Shown here: positions 1-7,426 of the stretch, in pieces
Layout: each line of letters starts with the position of its first letter
Position numbering within the stretch: position 1 is the stretch's first letter
Translations under genes and position numbers: made by a program
Assembly: GCA_028285485.1 (NCBI GenBank)
Contig: JANQPC010000013.1
Location: forward strand, 1 to 46,839
Length of the DNA stretch: 46,839 bases
Direction: 5' to 3'
Origin: Paracoccaceae bacterium
GTDB taxonomy: Bacteria > Pseudomonadota > Alphaproteobacteria > Rhodobacterales > Rhodobacteraceae
The notes under the pieces: model-generated
Told to the model about the DNA's origin: nothing
The model's database searches: none
The model's input: only the letters and a program-made list of their open reading frames with translations

Positions 1-1
1 G

Positions 2-121
2 CACGGCGCGCGCGGCGGTCACATGGCCGGCCCATCACACCCACAGTGGAAACACGGTGGGCGGTCGCAGGAGGCGATGGTCGTTAGACGGCTGGCGTCA
101 CTCTTGAAGCAAATCAGCTAG
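2..121 (+). CDS. C-terminal fragment of a small mobile-element-type protein (HGARGG...KHG motif)
   Basis: Only the last 39 codons lie in the window; the frame is open from base 2 to a TAG at 119-121. The reading begins HGARGGHMAG and continues through WKHGGRSQEA to a short basic, amphipathic tail. This layout (HGA/HGG, glycine-rich turn, W/Y-K-HG, then an E-A-...-R-R helix) matches a widespread family of small uncharacterised proteins found on phages, plasmids and integrated elements, often written as HGG...GNxNALKHG. Its function is unknown. Its presence fits the idea that the left end of the window is an integrated element. The family match is from memory of the motif only. Confidence 0.6.
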   Translation, partial: HGARGGHMAGPSHPQWKHGGRSQEAMVVRRLASLLKQIS

Positions 122-583
122 GCGACGGCTTTTTGAGGACAGCCTAAGTTGGTGACGGTGAGGGCCTCAGTCATACGCACATATGAGAGGGGGTCTTGTC
201 GGGGGGGGTACAGGCCTTTCACGCAGGCAGTCGGGCACGGGCTGCAGCTGGCGTGGCTCAGCTTCTGGCGCAAGCCGAGGAATCCGGTGTGGACCCGGAA
301 AAGGCATTGAAACTTGCGGGTTGGAACACGACCTAAACGCGCCGGCGGTTTCTGGCACTCCGAAAAGCAGTCCGGATTACTCGGTGAGTGCCGTAAAACC
401 ACGAGATGGCGCGGCGCAGTCCCTCTTGCTCCCTGTGCGCGGGGCCATTTTCCGATGTCTCTTCGATCGAATTTGGAAACCAAGCTACAACCAAGCCGCA
501 AAGGTAGCGTCCTCTATCGGCTTACCGAAACGGTGAAGTGTTTGGCCGCAGATCAGGGGGGCTGCGCAAGACAAGAGCAGAGG
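122..583. other. gene-poor stretch at the left edge
   Basis: About 460 bases between the partial gene at the edge and the HEPN-like gene. Apart from the possible Ala-rich fragment (187-336), no frame on either strand shows a recognisable domain, a good ribosome-binding site or the strong third-position GC bias of the rest of the window. Base composition is visibly closer to even than downstream of 1460. It reads as decayed accessory DNA. Confidence 0.5.
187..336 (+). pseudogene. possible C-terminal gene fragment, Ala-rich helix
   Basis: This frame has no start codon: it is open from just after a TGA at 184-186 to a TAA at 334-336. It reads as an alanine- and glutamate-rich amphipathic helix (RARAAAGVAQLLAQAEESG, then VDPEKALKLAGW) that looks more like a real protein end than the competing frames. 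A run of eight G (201-208) lies at the head of the fragment and could be a frameshift point. No family was recognised, and chance cannot be excluded for 49 codons. Confidence 0.25.
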
Positions 584-1210
584 CTAGCGAGTTATCTCAC
601 GCGGGACGGTTTTGCGGCATAAACTGCGCTCGGCTTCTTTCAGATTTGTAGAAGCCTCTAGATGTCTCATCAGGACCCGGGCAACCTTCATCGCAACTAT
701 GGCGTCGACCAGTTCGTTGTGGAAGTAAGTCTTGGTCCAAGACGTTTCCGGTGGCGCTTTTCGACCACGCCTATCTCCATCGCGCCGCTTGTTGCTCCAC
801 GTTTCATCCTCCTCGATGAATCGGGGGTTTTCTTGAACGACGTCCACCGCCAAGCCCTGTTCTTGATCGAACCGCAGTGACCAAACATTGTGAGCCATGT
901 CATTTCGTACTCGATGGAGGAGTATGAGTACTTCCCGCAGCTCATCGTGGTGCTCTTCGTAGGTTGGTAACGCCATGAACGCGCGCAGCCACTCCTTCAG
1001 ATTGTCCGCGAACCTGCGTGAGAGCTTTCTGTTAGGTTTGGCGAAGTCCTGTTTGCACGACAACCGCTGCGATAGAATGCTACGGTTCATATCCCTCTCC
1101 AATTCCGTCCAGGAAAGAATGATCTGACCCACTAAAGGTGAGGCGAACAACGGCGCCAATCTATCGCTATCAGGATGAAGCGCCGAGAGGGCTTTGAAGC
1201 GTTTCGTCAT
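584..1210 (-). CDS. HEPN-like protein (R-X4-H), hypothetical
   Basis: 208-residue protein, predicted all-helical, with no signal peptide or membrane segment. An N-terminal helix carries a G-x-I-x-x-x-W-x-x-L-E pattern (about residues 28-38), and residues 102-107 read RNDMAH, the R-X4-H signature of HEPN-fold proteins, many of which are RNases in toxin-antitoxin, abortive-infection and CRISPR-associated systems. The ATG at 1210 is preferred over an upstream TTG at 1237 (nine extra residues); neither has a strong ribosome-binding site. Codon use is much less GC-biased than in neighbouring core genes, so recent transfer is likely. No MNT nucleotidyltransferase antitoxin or other partner is visible nearby. 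The fold assignment is inferred from motifs; nuclease activity is not shown, and many HEPN-like hypotheticals have no known role. Confidence 0.6.
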   Translation of the reverse strand: MTKRFKALSALHPDSDRLAPLFASPLVGQIILSWTELERDMNRSILSQRLSCKQDFAKPNRKLSRRFADNLKEWLRAFMALPTYEEHHDELREVLILLHRVRNDMAHNVWSLRFDQEQGLAVDVVQENPRFIEEDETWSNKRRDGDRRGRKAPPETSWTKTYFHNELVDAIVAMKVARVLMRHLEASTNLKEAERSLCRKTVPREITR

Positions 1211-1289
1211 GGCCGGCTGATTGCGCGCGCTACCCAAATGAGAATTAGCTGAAGGTTTCGCCCGTGGTTGTTAGTCAATGGTAGCTTCC

Positions 1290-1318
1290 GGAACAAAGCA
1301 GTTCCCCCAGTGTTCCCC
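1290..1318. promoter_or_regulatory. 11-bp-phased GTTCC array with LexA-box match
   Basis: GGAAC at 1290-1294, GTTCC at 1301-1305 and GTTCC at 1312-1316 repeat at exactly 11-bp intervals, the first unit inverted. The last two give GTTC-N7-GTTC (1301-1315), the published LexA operator form of Rhodobacter and other Alphaproteobacteria. A TTGACT hexamer (minus strand, 1278-1273) that could be a -35 element of the HEPN-like gene lies just downstream. The same array could instead be integrase arm-type repeats, since it lies about 70-100 bp from the tRNA-Asn end. Confidence 0.4.
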
Positions 1319-1385
1319 AGAACCGCAACTGAAACGCAGCCAAACTGCTTGGAGATAAAATTATCATTTGATTTCTGAGACTTGG

Positions 1386-1460
1386 TGGCTCCGGCGGTAG
1401 GGATCGAACCTACGACCAATTGATTAACAGTCAACTGCTCTACCGCTGAGCTACGCCGGA
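1386..1460 (-). tRNA. tRNA-Asn (GTT)
   Basis: Complete cloverleaf on the minus strand, 75 nt including an encoded CCA (1386-1388). The acceptor stem TCCGGCG/CGCCGGA pairs fully, the anticodon loop is CTGTTAA with anticodon GTT, and the T-loop is standard. No strong terminator follows; the next bases are AT-rich. The composition shift to accessory DNA begins exactly at its 3' end, suggesting use as an integration site. Confidence 0.97.
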
Positions 1461-1523
1461 TCACCGGCGGCGGATATAGCAAGGGCGATTCCGCGCGTCC
1501 AGTGGGTTTTCGCATTGCGCGCC

Positions 1524-2426
1524 TCAGGGCCGGGCGAGGGCGAATGTGGCCGTGGCTGAGAGCGCCGGGCGGGCCGCCACGCGGCCCTCTTCGCACAGCG
1601 CGATGAGATGGGCGAAGACGTTGCGTTCGGCAGCGGGGATGAGGGCCGGCGGGGTCTCGGTGTAGATCCGGGCGGTGAGTGCGGGGATGCCTGACGGGCC
1701 CTCGGCCAGCGCGGCCATAACCTGCCGGGTGCGCGCCGCGCGGTGATCGATGAGCCAGCCGATCCGCGCCGCGGGGGCATCGATCGCGGCGCCGTGGCCC
1801 GGCAGAAGCCTGCGCGCACCACGGGCGTTCAGCAGCGCGCAGGAGGCGAGGAAGGCCGTGAGATCGCCATCGGGCGGCGAAATGAGCGTTGAGGCCCAGC
1901 CCATCACCAGATCGCCGGTGAAGATCACGTCCCCCAGCGCAAAACTCAGGTGGCCCGCGAAATGGCCGGGGGTGTGCAGGGCTTCCAGCACATGGCCGCC
2001 CAGCTCCACCCGGCCCCCATGGCCGATCCGCCGATCCGGCGCAAAATCCGCATCCACGCCTTCGCCGCCGCCCGTGAGTCCGCCTGCCGCAAGCCGCGCC
2101 ATCAGGTCCGAGCGCCCCGCCTCGGGCGGCCCGAAGCCCAGAACCGGCGCGCCGAGGATTGCCGCGAGCCGCGGTGCGAGCGTGCTGTGATCGCGATGGG
2201 CGTGGGTCACCAGCACCGCCACCACCCGCGCATCGCCCAAAGCGGCGCGAATTGCTGCGAGATGCGCCGGATCGTCGGGCCCCGGATCGATCACCGCCAC
2301 CTCGGCGGCGCCCACGAGATAGGTGTTGGTGCCCCAATGGGTCATCGGCGAGGGGTTTGGCGCGAGGATCCGGCGCACACCCGGCGCCACCTCCACTGCC
2401 TGCCCCGCCTCCGGCCGCTCGCCCAC
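1524..2426 (-). CDS. MBL-fold metallo-hydrolase
   Basis: 300-residue cytoplasmic metallo-beta-lactamase-fold hydrolase. The HxHxDH metal motif is HAHRDH at residues 75-80, followed by HTPGH, a FTGD segment and an LPGHG segment supplying the further metal ligands. The C-terminal ~60 residues look like the helical/winged-helix tail of the LACTB2-like branch, which includes endoribonucleases and thioesterase-type enzymes; the substrate cannot be read from the sequence. The GTG at 2426 is chosen because AAGGGGG lies four bases upstream; a GTG at 2447 is an alternative. It is divergent from the histidine kinase, start to start about 45 bp apart, so promoters must overlap or be very compact. Confidence 0.88.
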   Translation of the reverse strand: MGERPEAGQAVEVAPGVRRILAPNPSPMTHWGTNTYLVGAAEVAVIDPGPDDPAHLAAIRAALGDARVVAVLVTHAHRDHSTLAPRLAAILGAPVLGFGPPEAGRSDLMARLAAGGLTGGGEGVDADFAPDRRIGHGGRVELGGHVLEALHTPGHFAGHLSFALGDVIFTGDLVMGWASTLISPPDGDLTAFLASCALLNARGARRLLPGHGAAIDAPAARIGWLIDHRAARTRQVMAALAEGPSGIPALTARIYTETPPALIPAAERNVFAHLIALCEEGRVAARPALSATATFALARP

Positions 2427-2471
2427 GCTGCCCCCTTTCGTTTTCACCGCGGGAATGATTAGCCTTTTGCC

Positions 2472-3794
2472 ATGCGGCTTCCCTCGCTCAAACGCTATAC
2501 GCCACGCTCGCTTTTTGCACGCGCCGCGCTGATCCTTCTGGTGCCGATCCTGACGATTCAGCTCGTGGTCTCCTACGTCTTCATCCAGCGGCTCTACGAG
2601 AATGTGACCGAGCAGATGACGGGTTCCGTCGCGCTCGATCTCCGGCTCGTGCTCGATCGCGTCGCCACCGAGCCTGATCGCGAAGCGGCGCTGGCGGCGG
2701 CGCGGGAGGTGGGCGTGCCCCTGCGGATCTGGCCAAGCTGGGCGCTGGAGGATCAGGTTCTGGAAGATCGCCGCGCGCTGCTCGATCTTTCGGGCCGCGT
2801 GGTGATGCGCGAGTTGCGGCGCCGGATCGTGGGCGTGGCCGCGGTGGATCTTTTGACCGATGACCGGCAGGTGTTCCTGCGCGTGAGCTCCCGCCACGGC
2901 GATGTGCTGATGTTTTTTTCGCGTGACCGTGTTTCGGCCTCGAACCCGCATCAGCTTCTGGTGCTGATGGTGTTCGTCTCGCTTGTCGTGACGGTGATCT
3001 CATTTTTGTTTCTCAAAAATCAGGTGCGCCCGATCCGCGCGCTGGCCGAGGCCGCTTCGGCCTTCGGGAAGGGGCAGGTGCTGGGCTACCGGCCGTCCGG
3101 GGCAACGGAGGTGCGCGCGGCGGGGGCGGCATTTCTTGAGATGCGGGCGCGGATCGAGCGGCATATCGAACAGCGCACGCTGCTTCTCTCGGGCGTCAGC
3201 CACGATCTGCGCACGCCGCTCACGCGCCTGAAACTTGCGCTTTCGATGGAGCCCGATGGGCCGGGGATCGCTGAGATGCGGCGCGATGTGGACGAGATGG
3301 AGGAGATGCTGAACACCTTCCTCGGGTTCGCCCGCGTGGATGCGACCGAAGATCCCGAGCCGGTGGACCCCATCGCGCTTGCCGAACGTTTGGTGGAAGC
3401 CTCGCGGCGCACGTCCGATGCCGTCAGCATGGGGCCGGTGGAAGGCGAGGGCCGGGTTGCGATGCGGCCCCTCGCGGTGGAACGGGCACTTGAGAACCTT
3501 ATCGGCAACGCGGCGCGCTACGGCACGCGGGCGCTGGTAACCGTGGCGATCAGCGACCGCGCAGTGCGGTTTTCGATCGAGGATAACGGGCCAGGCATCC
3601 CGGCAGACCGGCGCGAGGAAGCGGTGCGCCCCTTTGCGCGGCTCGATCCGGCCCGCAATCAGGATCTGGGCGGCGGCGTGGGGCTCGGGCTATCCATCGT
3701 GCGCGATATCGCCCGCCAGCACGGCGGATCGCTGCGGCTGGGGCAAAGCGCGCAATTGGGCGGGTTGCAGGCGGATCTGGTGATTGCGCGGTGA
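2472..3794 (+). CDS. EnvZ-like sensor histidine kinase
   Basis: 440-residue inner-membrane kinase. One N-terminal membrane segment (about residues 13-38), a short periplasmic sensor region (about 39-155), a second membrane segment (about 157-180), a HAMP linker, a HisKA domain with phospho-acceptor His244 in SHDLRTPLTRLK, and an HATPase domain with an N-box (NLIGNAARYG), G1 (EDNGPGIP) and G2 (GGGVGLGLS). This is the EnvZ architecture. No response regulator is next to it, unlike the usual ompR-envZ pair, so its partner must lie elsewhere. The likely role is sensing of envelope or osmotic conditions, by family only. Confidence 0.92.
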   Translation: MRLPSLKRYTPRSLFARAALILLVPILTIQLVVSYVFIQRLYENVTEQMTGSVALDLRLVLDRVATEPDREAALAAAREVGVPLRIWPSWALEDQVLEDRRALLDLSGRVVMRELRRRIVGVAAVDLLTDDRQVFLRVSSRHGDVLMFFSRDRVSASNPHQLLVLMVFVSLVVTVISFLFLKNQVRPIRALAEAASAFGKGQVLGYRPSGATEVRAAGAAFLEMRARIERHIEQRTLLLSGVSHDLRTPLTRLKLALSMEPDGPGIAEMRRDVDEMEEMLNTFLGFARVDATEDPEPVDPIALAERLVEASRRTSDAVSMGPVEGEGRVAMRPLAVERALENLIGNAARYGTRALVTVAISDRAVRFSIEDNGPGIPADRREEAVRPFARLDPARNQDLGGGVGLGLSIVRDIARQHGGSLRLGQSAQLGGLQADLVIAR

Positions 3795-3920
3795 GGCGGT
3801 AGGCTACGGGGGGTGAGCCGCGCCATCGCTGGGCCCAGGGCCGGCGATAATACCTCTCTACAACGCGGTTTATGCTCGCAACACCGCACAGCGCCTCCTC
3901 AGAGCCCGATCCTCACCCAA

Positions 3921-3947
3921 TCGCCGGGCGGCGGGTGGGCCCGGCGA
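3921..3947. terminator. GC-rich hairpin between convergent genes
   Basis: A perfect 9-bp inverted repeat, TCGCCGGGC/GCCCGGCGA, with a 9-nt loop, sits in the 219-bp gap between the kinase and the membrane hydrolase genes, which converge on it. There is no T-run on either side, so intrinsic termination is only possible, perhaps bidirectional or Rho-assisted. Confidence 0.35.
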
Positions 3948-4013
3948 TGGCGCGGCGGGCCTGCGGCCCTTGATTCCGCGCTACGCCATTTCTTGGCGGC
4001 CCCGATCGCCCCG

Positions 4014-5486
4014 TCAGCCCCTCGCATCGAAAAGCGGAAAGCTCACCCCCAGCGCCCAGGCCAGCACCACGCCCAGGCCCAGCCCCGCCGCCATCGCCCC
4101 GCCGTGCTGGCCAACCCAGCGGCCCATCAGCCCGTGAACGCAGAAAAACAGGATCAGGATCGGGAAGATGATGATCAGGAAGAAGAGCCGTTCGGGATCG
4201 AGCGCCACCGCGATCATCAGCGCGCCGAACAGCGCCAGCCGCGCAGTGATCCGCCGCCAGAGCCGCGCCTGCCCGGCCTGGGTAAGCATCGCATCGGCCA
4301 GCATGAAGGGGACGGTGCCTACCGCCAGCGCTGCGATGATCGGCAGGCGCGCCGGCGTCGGCATGAAGCTCGCCGCGTATCTATCGAGTAGCAGGCCGAA
4401 AACCGCGACGCCCCAGAAAAGAAGCAACGCGAGAGGCAGGGGCGCCAGGCGCCCGGGTCGATGGCCCAACGCCCATAACGCGGCAAGCTGCAGCGCCCCG
4501 TAGAAAAGCAGCATGACCGCAAGCGTTTCAGCCACCATCACCGGCAACAGCCGCGTCTCAATCGTGGCCGCAATCACCGGCGCCACGAGCGCCGGAACCC
4601 CGATCACCGCAAGGAACTGGCCGCGGGGCAGGGCGGCCGGCGCGGGGCGGCGCGGCCCGCCTAGCGCCGCAAGGGGCCAGGCCAGCAGCACCACCGCGGC
4701 CATGAGCGCGCCGATCCAGGGCCCGGTCACCGCAAGCGGCCCGTTCGGGACGAACCCGTTTGCCGCCGCAAACCAGGCCCGCGCCTCCCTGAGCGATGTG
4801 GGGGAATAGAGCACGCCCACATGTTCCACGAAGGGCGCCACCTCGGCCCGGCGCAACACGGGGCCCGCGGCGGTATCGCCTTCGCCCGCGCCCGGATCCG
4901 CCAGCCGAAGCGCCTCTAAAGCGGCGGCGCGCAGATGCGGCTCCCACTGGCCGGTCAGCATGAGAAGCTGGTCGGGCGCCGTGGCCGTCACCGCCTCGGA
5001 ATACATCGAAACGGCTACGAGCGGGCCCACGCCCTGATCGGCAAGTGCGGTGCGGATGATCACATCCGATGCCATGGAATGGCCCAGCAGGCCCACCGCA
5101 CCAGCCCACTCCGTTTCCGCCCGCGCGGCGGCAATCACGCGGGCCGTCTCGGCCACAAGCCGCGCCGTTGTGCCATCGATCGCGGTCACATCGCCCGACA
5201 TCGGCACGGGGTTGCGGCCATGGCCCTCGAAATCGAAGGCCGCCACGCGAAAGCCCGCGCGCGCCAGCGTCAGCGAAAAGCTTTCCATGAATTGCCGCGA
5301 TCCGGCAAAGCCGTGGGCGATAACGATCAGCGGCCCCGTGGCGTTCACCTGATACAGCGTGACCGGCGTGGTGCCCGCGGAAAACCCACGCATCTCCACA
5401 CCCTGCCGCGCCCGTTCCAGCTGAAAGATCGAAAGCGCCGCAAGGCAGAGCCCGATCACCAGAACCGCCGATTTCAGAATGCCCAT
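4014..5486 (-). CDS. alpha/beta hydrolase fused to a C-terminal polytopic membrane domain
   Basis: 490 residues. An N-terminal membrane anchor (about residues 5-22) is followed by an alpha/beta-hydrolase domain: HGF oxyanion segment at 58-60, nucleophile Ser137 in GHSMAS, and a probable catalytic His222 in VEHVGVLYSP. From about residue 255 to the end the protein is hydrophobic, with roughly six to seven predicted membrane helices. Such long membrane-fused hydrolases are less common than the ~300-residue soluble form; the substrate is unknown, perhaps a lipid or cell-envelope ester. The ATG at 5486 is chosen because the upstream frame runs into the tRNA. It lies 50 bp downstream of the co-oriented CAT tRNA. 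Confidence 0.85.
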   Translation of the reverse strand: MGILKSAVLVIGLCLAALSIFQLERARQGVEMRGFSAGTTPVTLYQVNATGPLIVIAHGFAGSRQFMESFSLTLARAGFRVAAFDFEGHGRNPVPMSGDVTAIDGTTARLVAETARVIAAARAETEWAGAVGLLGHSMASDVIIRTALADQGVGPLVAVSMYSEAVTATAPDQLLMLTGQWEPHLRAAALEALRLADPGAGEGDTAAGPVLRRAEVAPFVEHVGVLYSPTSLREARAWFAAANGFVPNGPLAVTGPWIGALMAAVVLLAWPLAALGGPRRPAPAALPRGQFLAVIGVPALVAPVIAATIETRLLPVMVAETLAVMLLFYGALQLAALWALGHRPGRLAPLPLALLLFWGVAVFGLLLDRYAASFMPTPARLPIIAALAVGTVPFMLADAMLTQAGQARLWRRITARLALFGALMIAVALDPERLFFLIIIFPILILFFCVHGLMGRWVGQHGGAMAAGLGLGVVLAWALGVSFPLFDARG

Positions 5487-5536
5487 GATGTCAGAACACC
5501 CATATCGGGCGCCCCCCGCAATGCCCGCGCGCCCGC

Positions 5537-5613
5537 TGGTAGGCCCGGAGGGACTTGAACCCCCAACCAAAGCGTTATGAGCGCTCTGCTCTAACCAATT
5601 GAGCTACAGGCCC
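5537..5613 (-). tRNA. tRNA with CAT anticodon (Ile2-lysidine type or elongator Met)
   Basis: 77-nt cloverleaf with encoded CCA (5537-5539), anticodon loop CTCATAA and discriminator A73. G1 pairs with U72 as a wobble. The acceptor stem carries C4:G69 and C5:G68, pairs reported as positive determinants for the lysidine synthetase TilS in E. coli, whereas E. coli elongator tRNA-Met has U4:A69/A5:U68. I therefore lean to tRNA-Ile2 (k2CAU), but elongator Met is not excluded. It is not an initiator, because it lacks the 1:72 mismatch and the three G:C pairs at the base of the anticodon stem. Confidence 0.93.
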
Positions 5614-5734
5614 GCCGCAGGCTGGCTTAGCAGACGCGTCGCACCGGTCAAGGTGCCGCCCATGGAATGGTCTCTGGATTGCATGGCCACATCAGGTGGT
5701 CTACCCCATCGGCGAGCGGCAAGATGGGGCGGGA

Positions 5735-6781
5735 ATGGCGGAAGGCAAGAACGGGCTGAGCTACGCCGAGGCGGGCGTGGATATCGAGGCGGGCAATGCG
5801 CTTGTGGAGCGGATCAAACCTGCTGCGCAATCAACGGATCGCCCCGGGGTGATGGCGGGGCTCGGCGGCTTCGGGGCTTTCTTCGATCCGCGCGCCGCCG
5901 GATACGCCGATCCCGTGCTGGTGGCGGCCACCGATGGGGTGGGCACCAAGCTGAGGCTCGCCATCGATACCGCCGATGTGGGCGGCGTGGGCATCGATCT
6001 CGTGGCCATGTGCGTGAACGATCTGGTCTGCCAGGGGGCGGAACCGCTGTTCTTTCTTGACTATTTCGCCACCGGCGCGCTTTCGGTTGAGATCGCGGCA
6101 GAGGTGATCGAGGGGATCGCGGCGGGCTGCCGCGGGGCCGGCTGCGCCCTGATTGGCGGCGAAACGGCAGAGATGCCGGGCATGTATGGCGCGGGCGATT
6201 TCGATCTTGCGGGCTTCGCCGTGGGCGCGGTGGAACGTGGCGCGGTTCTTCCCCGCGATGTGGCCGCGGGCGACGTGATCCTGGGGCTCGGCTCTGACGG
6301 CGTGCATTCGAACGGGTTCTCGCTCGTCCGCCGGGTGGCCGATCTCGCGGGGCGGGGCTGGGGCGATGCGAGCCCCTTTGGCGAGGGCACGCTGGGGGCC
6401 GCGCTTCTCGCGCCCACGCGGCTCTACGTGCGCCCGGTGCTCGAAGCGATCCGCGCCGGTGGGGTCCATGCGGCGGCGCATATAACCGGGGGCGGGCTTA
6501 CGGAAAACCTGCCGCGGGTGCTGCCCGAGGGGCTTGGCGCCGAGATCGATCTTGCCGCCTGGGCGCCCGATCCGGTGTTTGCCTGGGTGGCCGAGGCCGG
6601 CGGTGTGGCCGAGGCGGAGATGCTGAAAACCTTCAATTGCGGGATCGGCATGGCGCTTGTCGTGGCGCCGGAAGCAGCCGATGCGCTCGCCGATACGCTG
6701 GCCGGGGCGGGCGAACGGGTGCAGCCCATCGGCCGCGTCTCTGAGGCGCCCGGCATCGCCTATCGCGGCGCGCTTTGGTAA
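5735..6781 (+). CDS. purM: phosphoribosylformylglycinamidine cyclo-ligase
   Basis: 348-residue AIR synthetase, which closes the imidazole ring of FGAM with ATP to give AIR in de novo purine synthesis; cytosolic. The N-terminal [13 protein letters not shown], the DGVGTKL segment, [11 protein letters not shown] and [16 protein letters not shown] are all PurM hallmarks, and length is normal. The ATG at 5735 has GGGGCGGGA just upstream and matches the usual family start; an ATG at 5696 would add 13 atypical residues. It is translationally coupled to purN by a 7-bp overlap. Confidence 0.98.
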   Translation: MAEGKNGLSYAEAGVDIEAGNALVERIKPAAQSTDRPGVMAGLGGFGAFFDPRAAGYADPVLVAATDGVGTKLRLAIDTADVGGVGIDLVAMCVNDLVCQGAEPLFFLDYFATGALSVEIAAEVIEGIAAGCRGAGCALIGGETAEMPGMYGAGDFDLAGFAVGAVERGAVLPRDVAAGDVILGLGSDGVHSNGFSLVRRVADLAGRGWGDASPFGEGTLGAALLAPTRLYVRPVLEAIRAGGVHAAAHITGGGLTENLPRVLPEGLGAEIDLAAWAPDPVFAWVAEAGGVAEAEMLKTFNCGIGMALVVAPEAADALADTLAGAGERVQPIGRVSEAPGIAYRGALW

Positions 6782-7368
6782 CCCGGGTTGCCATCTTGAT
6801 CTCCGGCGGCGGCTCGAACATGGCCGCGCTGGCGGAGAGTATGAGGGGCGATCACCCCGCGCGCCCCGTGCTGGTTCTCTCCAACACCCCCGGCGCGGGC
6901 GGGCTTGCCAAGGCCGAAGCACGCGGCATTCCCACGGCCTGCATCGATCACCGCCCGTTTGGGGCGGATCGCGCGAGGTTCGAGGACGCGCTCAACGAAA
7001 CGCTCACCGCCTGTCAGCCCGACCTGATCTGCCTTGCCGGCTTCATGCGCATTCTCGGCCCCGGCTTCGTGCGCCGCTGGCCGGGGAAGATCCTCAACAT
7101 CCACCCGTCGCTTCTGCCCAAATACCCCGGGCTCAACACCCATGCCCGGGCGCTGGCCGCCGGCGATCGCGAGGCGGGCTGCACCGTGCATGAGGTTACC
7201 GAAGCGCTCGATGACGGCCCGATACTCGGGCAGGCGCGGGTGCCGATTCTGCCGGGCGATACGCCCGAGGTGCTTGCCGCCCGCGTGCTGGCCATGGAAC
7301 ACCGCCTTTACCCCGAAACCCTGCGCCGCCGTGCCGCGGGCGCCCCCTTGCCGGTAACATTGCCCTAA
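6775..7368 (+). CDS. purN: phosphoribosylglycinamide formyltransferase
   Basis: 197-residue GAR transformylase using 10-formyl-tetrahydrofolate in the third step of purine synthesis. It starts [12 protein letters not shown], the phosphate-binding loop; the catalytic Asn-His pair lies in [16 protein letters not shown] and the catalytic Asp in EALDDGP. The start is an unusual TTG at 6775, inside the end of purM; there is no ATG or GTG before the conserved first strand. The overlap suggests translation by re-initiation from purM. Confidence 0.97.
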   Translation: MVTRVAILISGGGSNMAALAESMRGDHPARPVLVLSNTPGAGGLAKAEARGIPTACIDHRPFGADRARFEDALNETLTACQPDLICLAGFMRILGPGFVRRWPGKILNIHPSLLPKYPGLNTHARALAAGDREAGCTVHEVTEALDDGPILGQARVPILPGDTPEVLAARVLAMEHRLYPETLRRRAAGAPLPVTLP

Positions 7369-7426
7369 GAATCAAACGGCTTATGTCGGGTGGAACGCCA
7401 CAGGCCCATAGGCTAGACACCACCAC

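Noticed and set aside
122-583. An antitoxin or MNT partner for the HEPN-like gene
   Set aside because: No nucleotidyltransferase GS-X-RRG motif or other small antitoxin-like frame is visible in this stretch.
1361-1385. AT-rich dyad after tRNA-Asn as terminator
   Set aside because: The stem (GATAA/TTATC) is short and has no G:C closing and no T-run.
5537-5613. Initiator tRNA-fMet
   Set aside because: There is no 1:72 mismatch and the anticodon stem lacks the three G:C pairs of initiators.
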